Assembly: GCA_003648575.1 (NCBI GenBank)
Contig: QMPN01000182.1
Location: 1-6,159 of the forward strand
Direction: 5' to 3'
Origin: Bacteroidota bacterium
GTDB lineage: Bacteria > Bacteroidota > Bacteroidia > Bacteroidales > B18-G4
DNA: 6,159 bases
The stretch's first letter is position 1, and every line of letters begins with the position of its first letter. The notes under the pieces were generated by a model. That model did no database searches, was not told the origin of the DNA, and saw only the letters and a program-made list of their open reading frames with translations. Of the stretch, positions 5,764 to 6,159 are shown piece after piece. The position numbers and the translations under genes are program-made.

Positions 5764-6159
5764 ATGCCCAGAAAAACTGACCATTCTCCGCAATTATCCT
5801 ATAAAGAAAGATACGACCTCGTACGACACCCCAAACGCATCCGCAGCTCTGATGTGATCGAAGGGGTGTTTGAAAATATTATTTATTACGGCTCACCTGA
5901 CCCGTCACTGATCGCCGCTACCGGTAGCGTAAACGGTATCAACTGCATCATACTGGGGCAGGAAAAGCCACGAAAAGGAAAGGAAAGCAAGGCTACCGGT
6001 ATGGTAAAGCCGGAAGGCTTCGGCTTTGGACTTGAAATGCTGGCCCAGGCAGAAAAGAACAAACTTCCGGTGGTTTCCATCATCGACACCTACGGTGGTG
6101 ATCCCAGCATGGAATCAGAAATGGACGGCCAATCCTTCCTGATATCTGACTCCATCAGC
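5764..6159 (+). CDS. AccA-like carboxyltransferase-domain protein, N-terminal part (cut by window edge)
   Basis: 132 codons are visible, starting at ATG 5764 and open to the window end. The sequence follows the acetyl-CoA carboxylase carboxyltransferase alpha subunit. LSYKERYDLVRHPKR (11-25) matches the 'WQ..QLARHP.RP' segment; GMVKPEGFGFGLEMLAQAE (79-97) matches 'GMPAPEGYRKALRLMQMAE'; and KLPVVSIIDTYGGDPS (100-115) matches 'KMPIITFIDTPGAYPG', followed by a conserved GQS at 122-124. AccA with AccD transfers carboxyl from carboxybiotin to acetyl-CoA, forming malonyl-CoA. Two oddities stand out. The roughly 50-residue N-terminal helical segment of AccA is missing, and a TGA at 5755-5757 in the same frame rules out a longer N-terminus. 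DTPGAYPG has also become DTYGGDPS. It may therefore be a paralogue with another acyl-CoA substrate or role. It is divergent from the efflux cluster and probably unrelated to it. Confidence 0.78.
   Translation, partial: MPRKTDHSPQLSYKERYDLVRHPKRIRSSDVIEGVFENIIYYGSPDPSLIAATGSVNGINCIILGQEKPRKGKESKATGMVKPEGFGFGLEMLAQAEKNKLPVVSIIDTYGGDPSMESEMDGQSFLISDSIS

Noticed and set aside
5886..6089. 67-codon minus-strand frame opposite the AccA-like gene
   Set aside because: The plus-strand frame aligns with carboxyltransferases across this whole stretch. The minus-strand product has no recognisable feature.

Overview
The window is most likely from a member of the Bacteroidota. Three things point that way. 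Leaders are AT-rich and lack clear Shine-Dalgarno sequences. A TAnnTTTG-type -7 promoter element (TAACTTTG) sits just before the first gene of the minus-strand cluster. The accessory proteins are small, His-rich and end in a Pro-Pro tail, as seen in this phylum. I cannot name a genus.

About 92% of the window (1-5644) is a compact minus-strand cluster for heavy-metal efflux. In transcription order, from right to left, it holds: a 146-aa His/Asp/Cys-rich exported protein (5204-5644); an 85-aa His-rich lipoprotein (4853-5110); a 501-aa lipoprotein membrane-fusion (adaptor) subunit of CusB/CzcB type (3317-4822); a 1032-aa inner-membrane RND pump of the CzcA/CusA (HME) family (207-3305); and the first 70 codons of a TolC-type outer-membrane channel (1-210, cut by the window edge). 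The adaptor, pump and channel genes are packed with 11 nt and -4 nt (ATGA) spacing, so they are almost certainly co-transcribed and partly translationally coupled. Together they would form an envelope-spanning pump that expels metal ions. The two upstream His-rich proteins probably bind the same metal in the periplasm.

The 93-nt gap between the two small His-rich genes (5111-5203) is the most structured non-coding part. On the minus strand it carries a hairpin followed by a T-tract, resembling an intrinsic terminator or attenuator. Overlapping it are two near-identical 14-nt direct repeats and a TGCAA-N7-TTGCA inverted repeat.

The divergent plus-strand gene at 5764 runs off the right edge. 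It encodes the first 132 residues of an AccA-like carboxyltransferase protein that lacks the usual N-terminal helical segment and has a changed version of the family's DTPGAYPG motif. The 119-nt region between the divergent start codons holds the putative promoters.

No RNA genes, mobile elements or CRISPR arrays were recognised. No gene-free stretch exceeds 300 nt. I see an ordinary metal-efflux operon with interesting accessory proteins, not clear evidence of an undescribed system.
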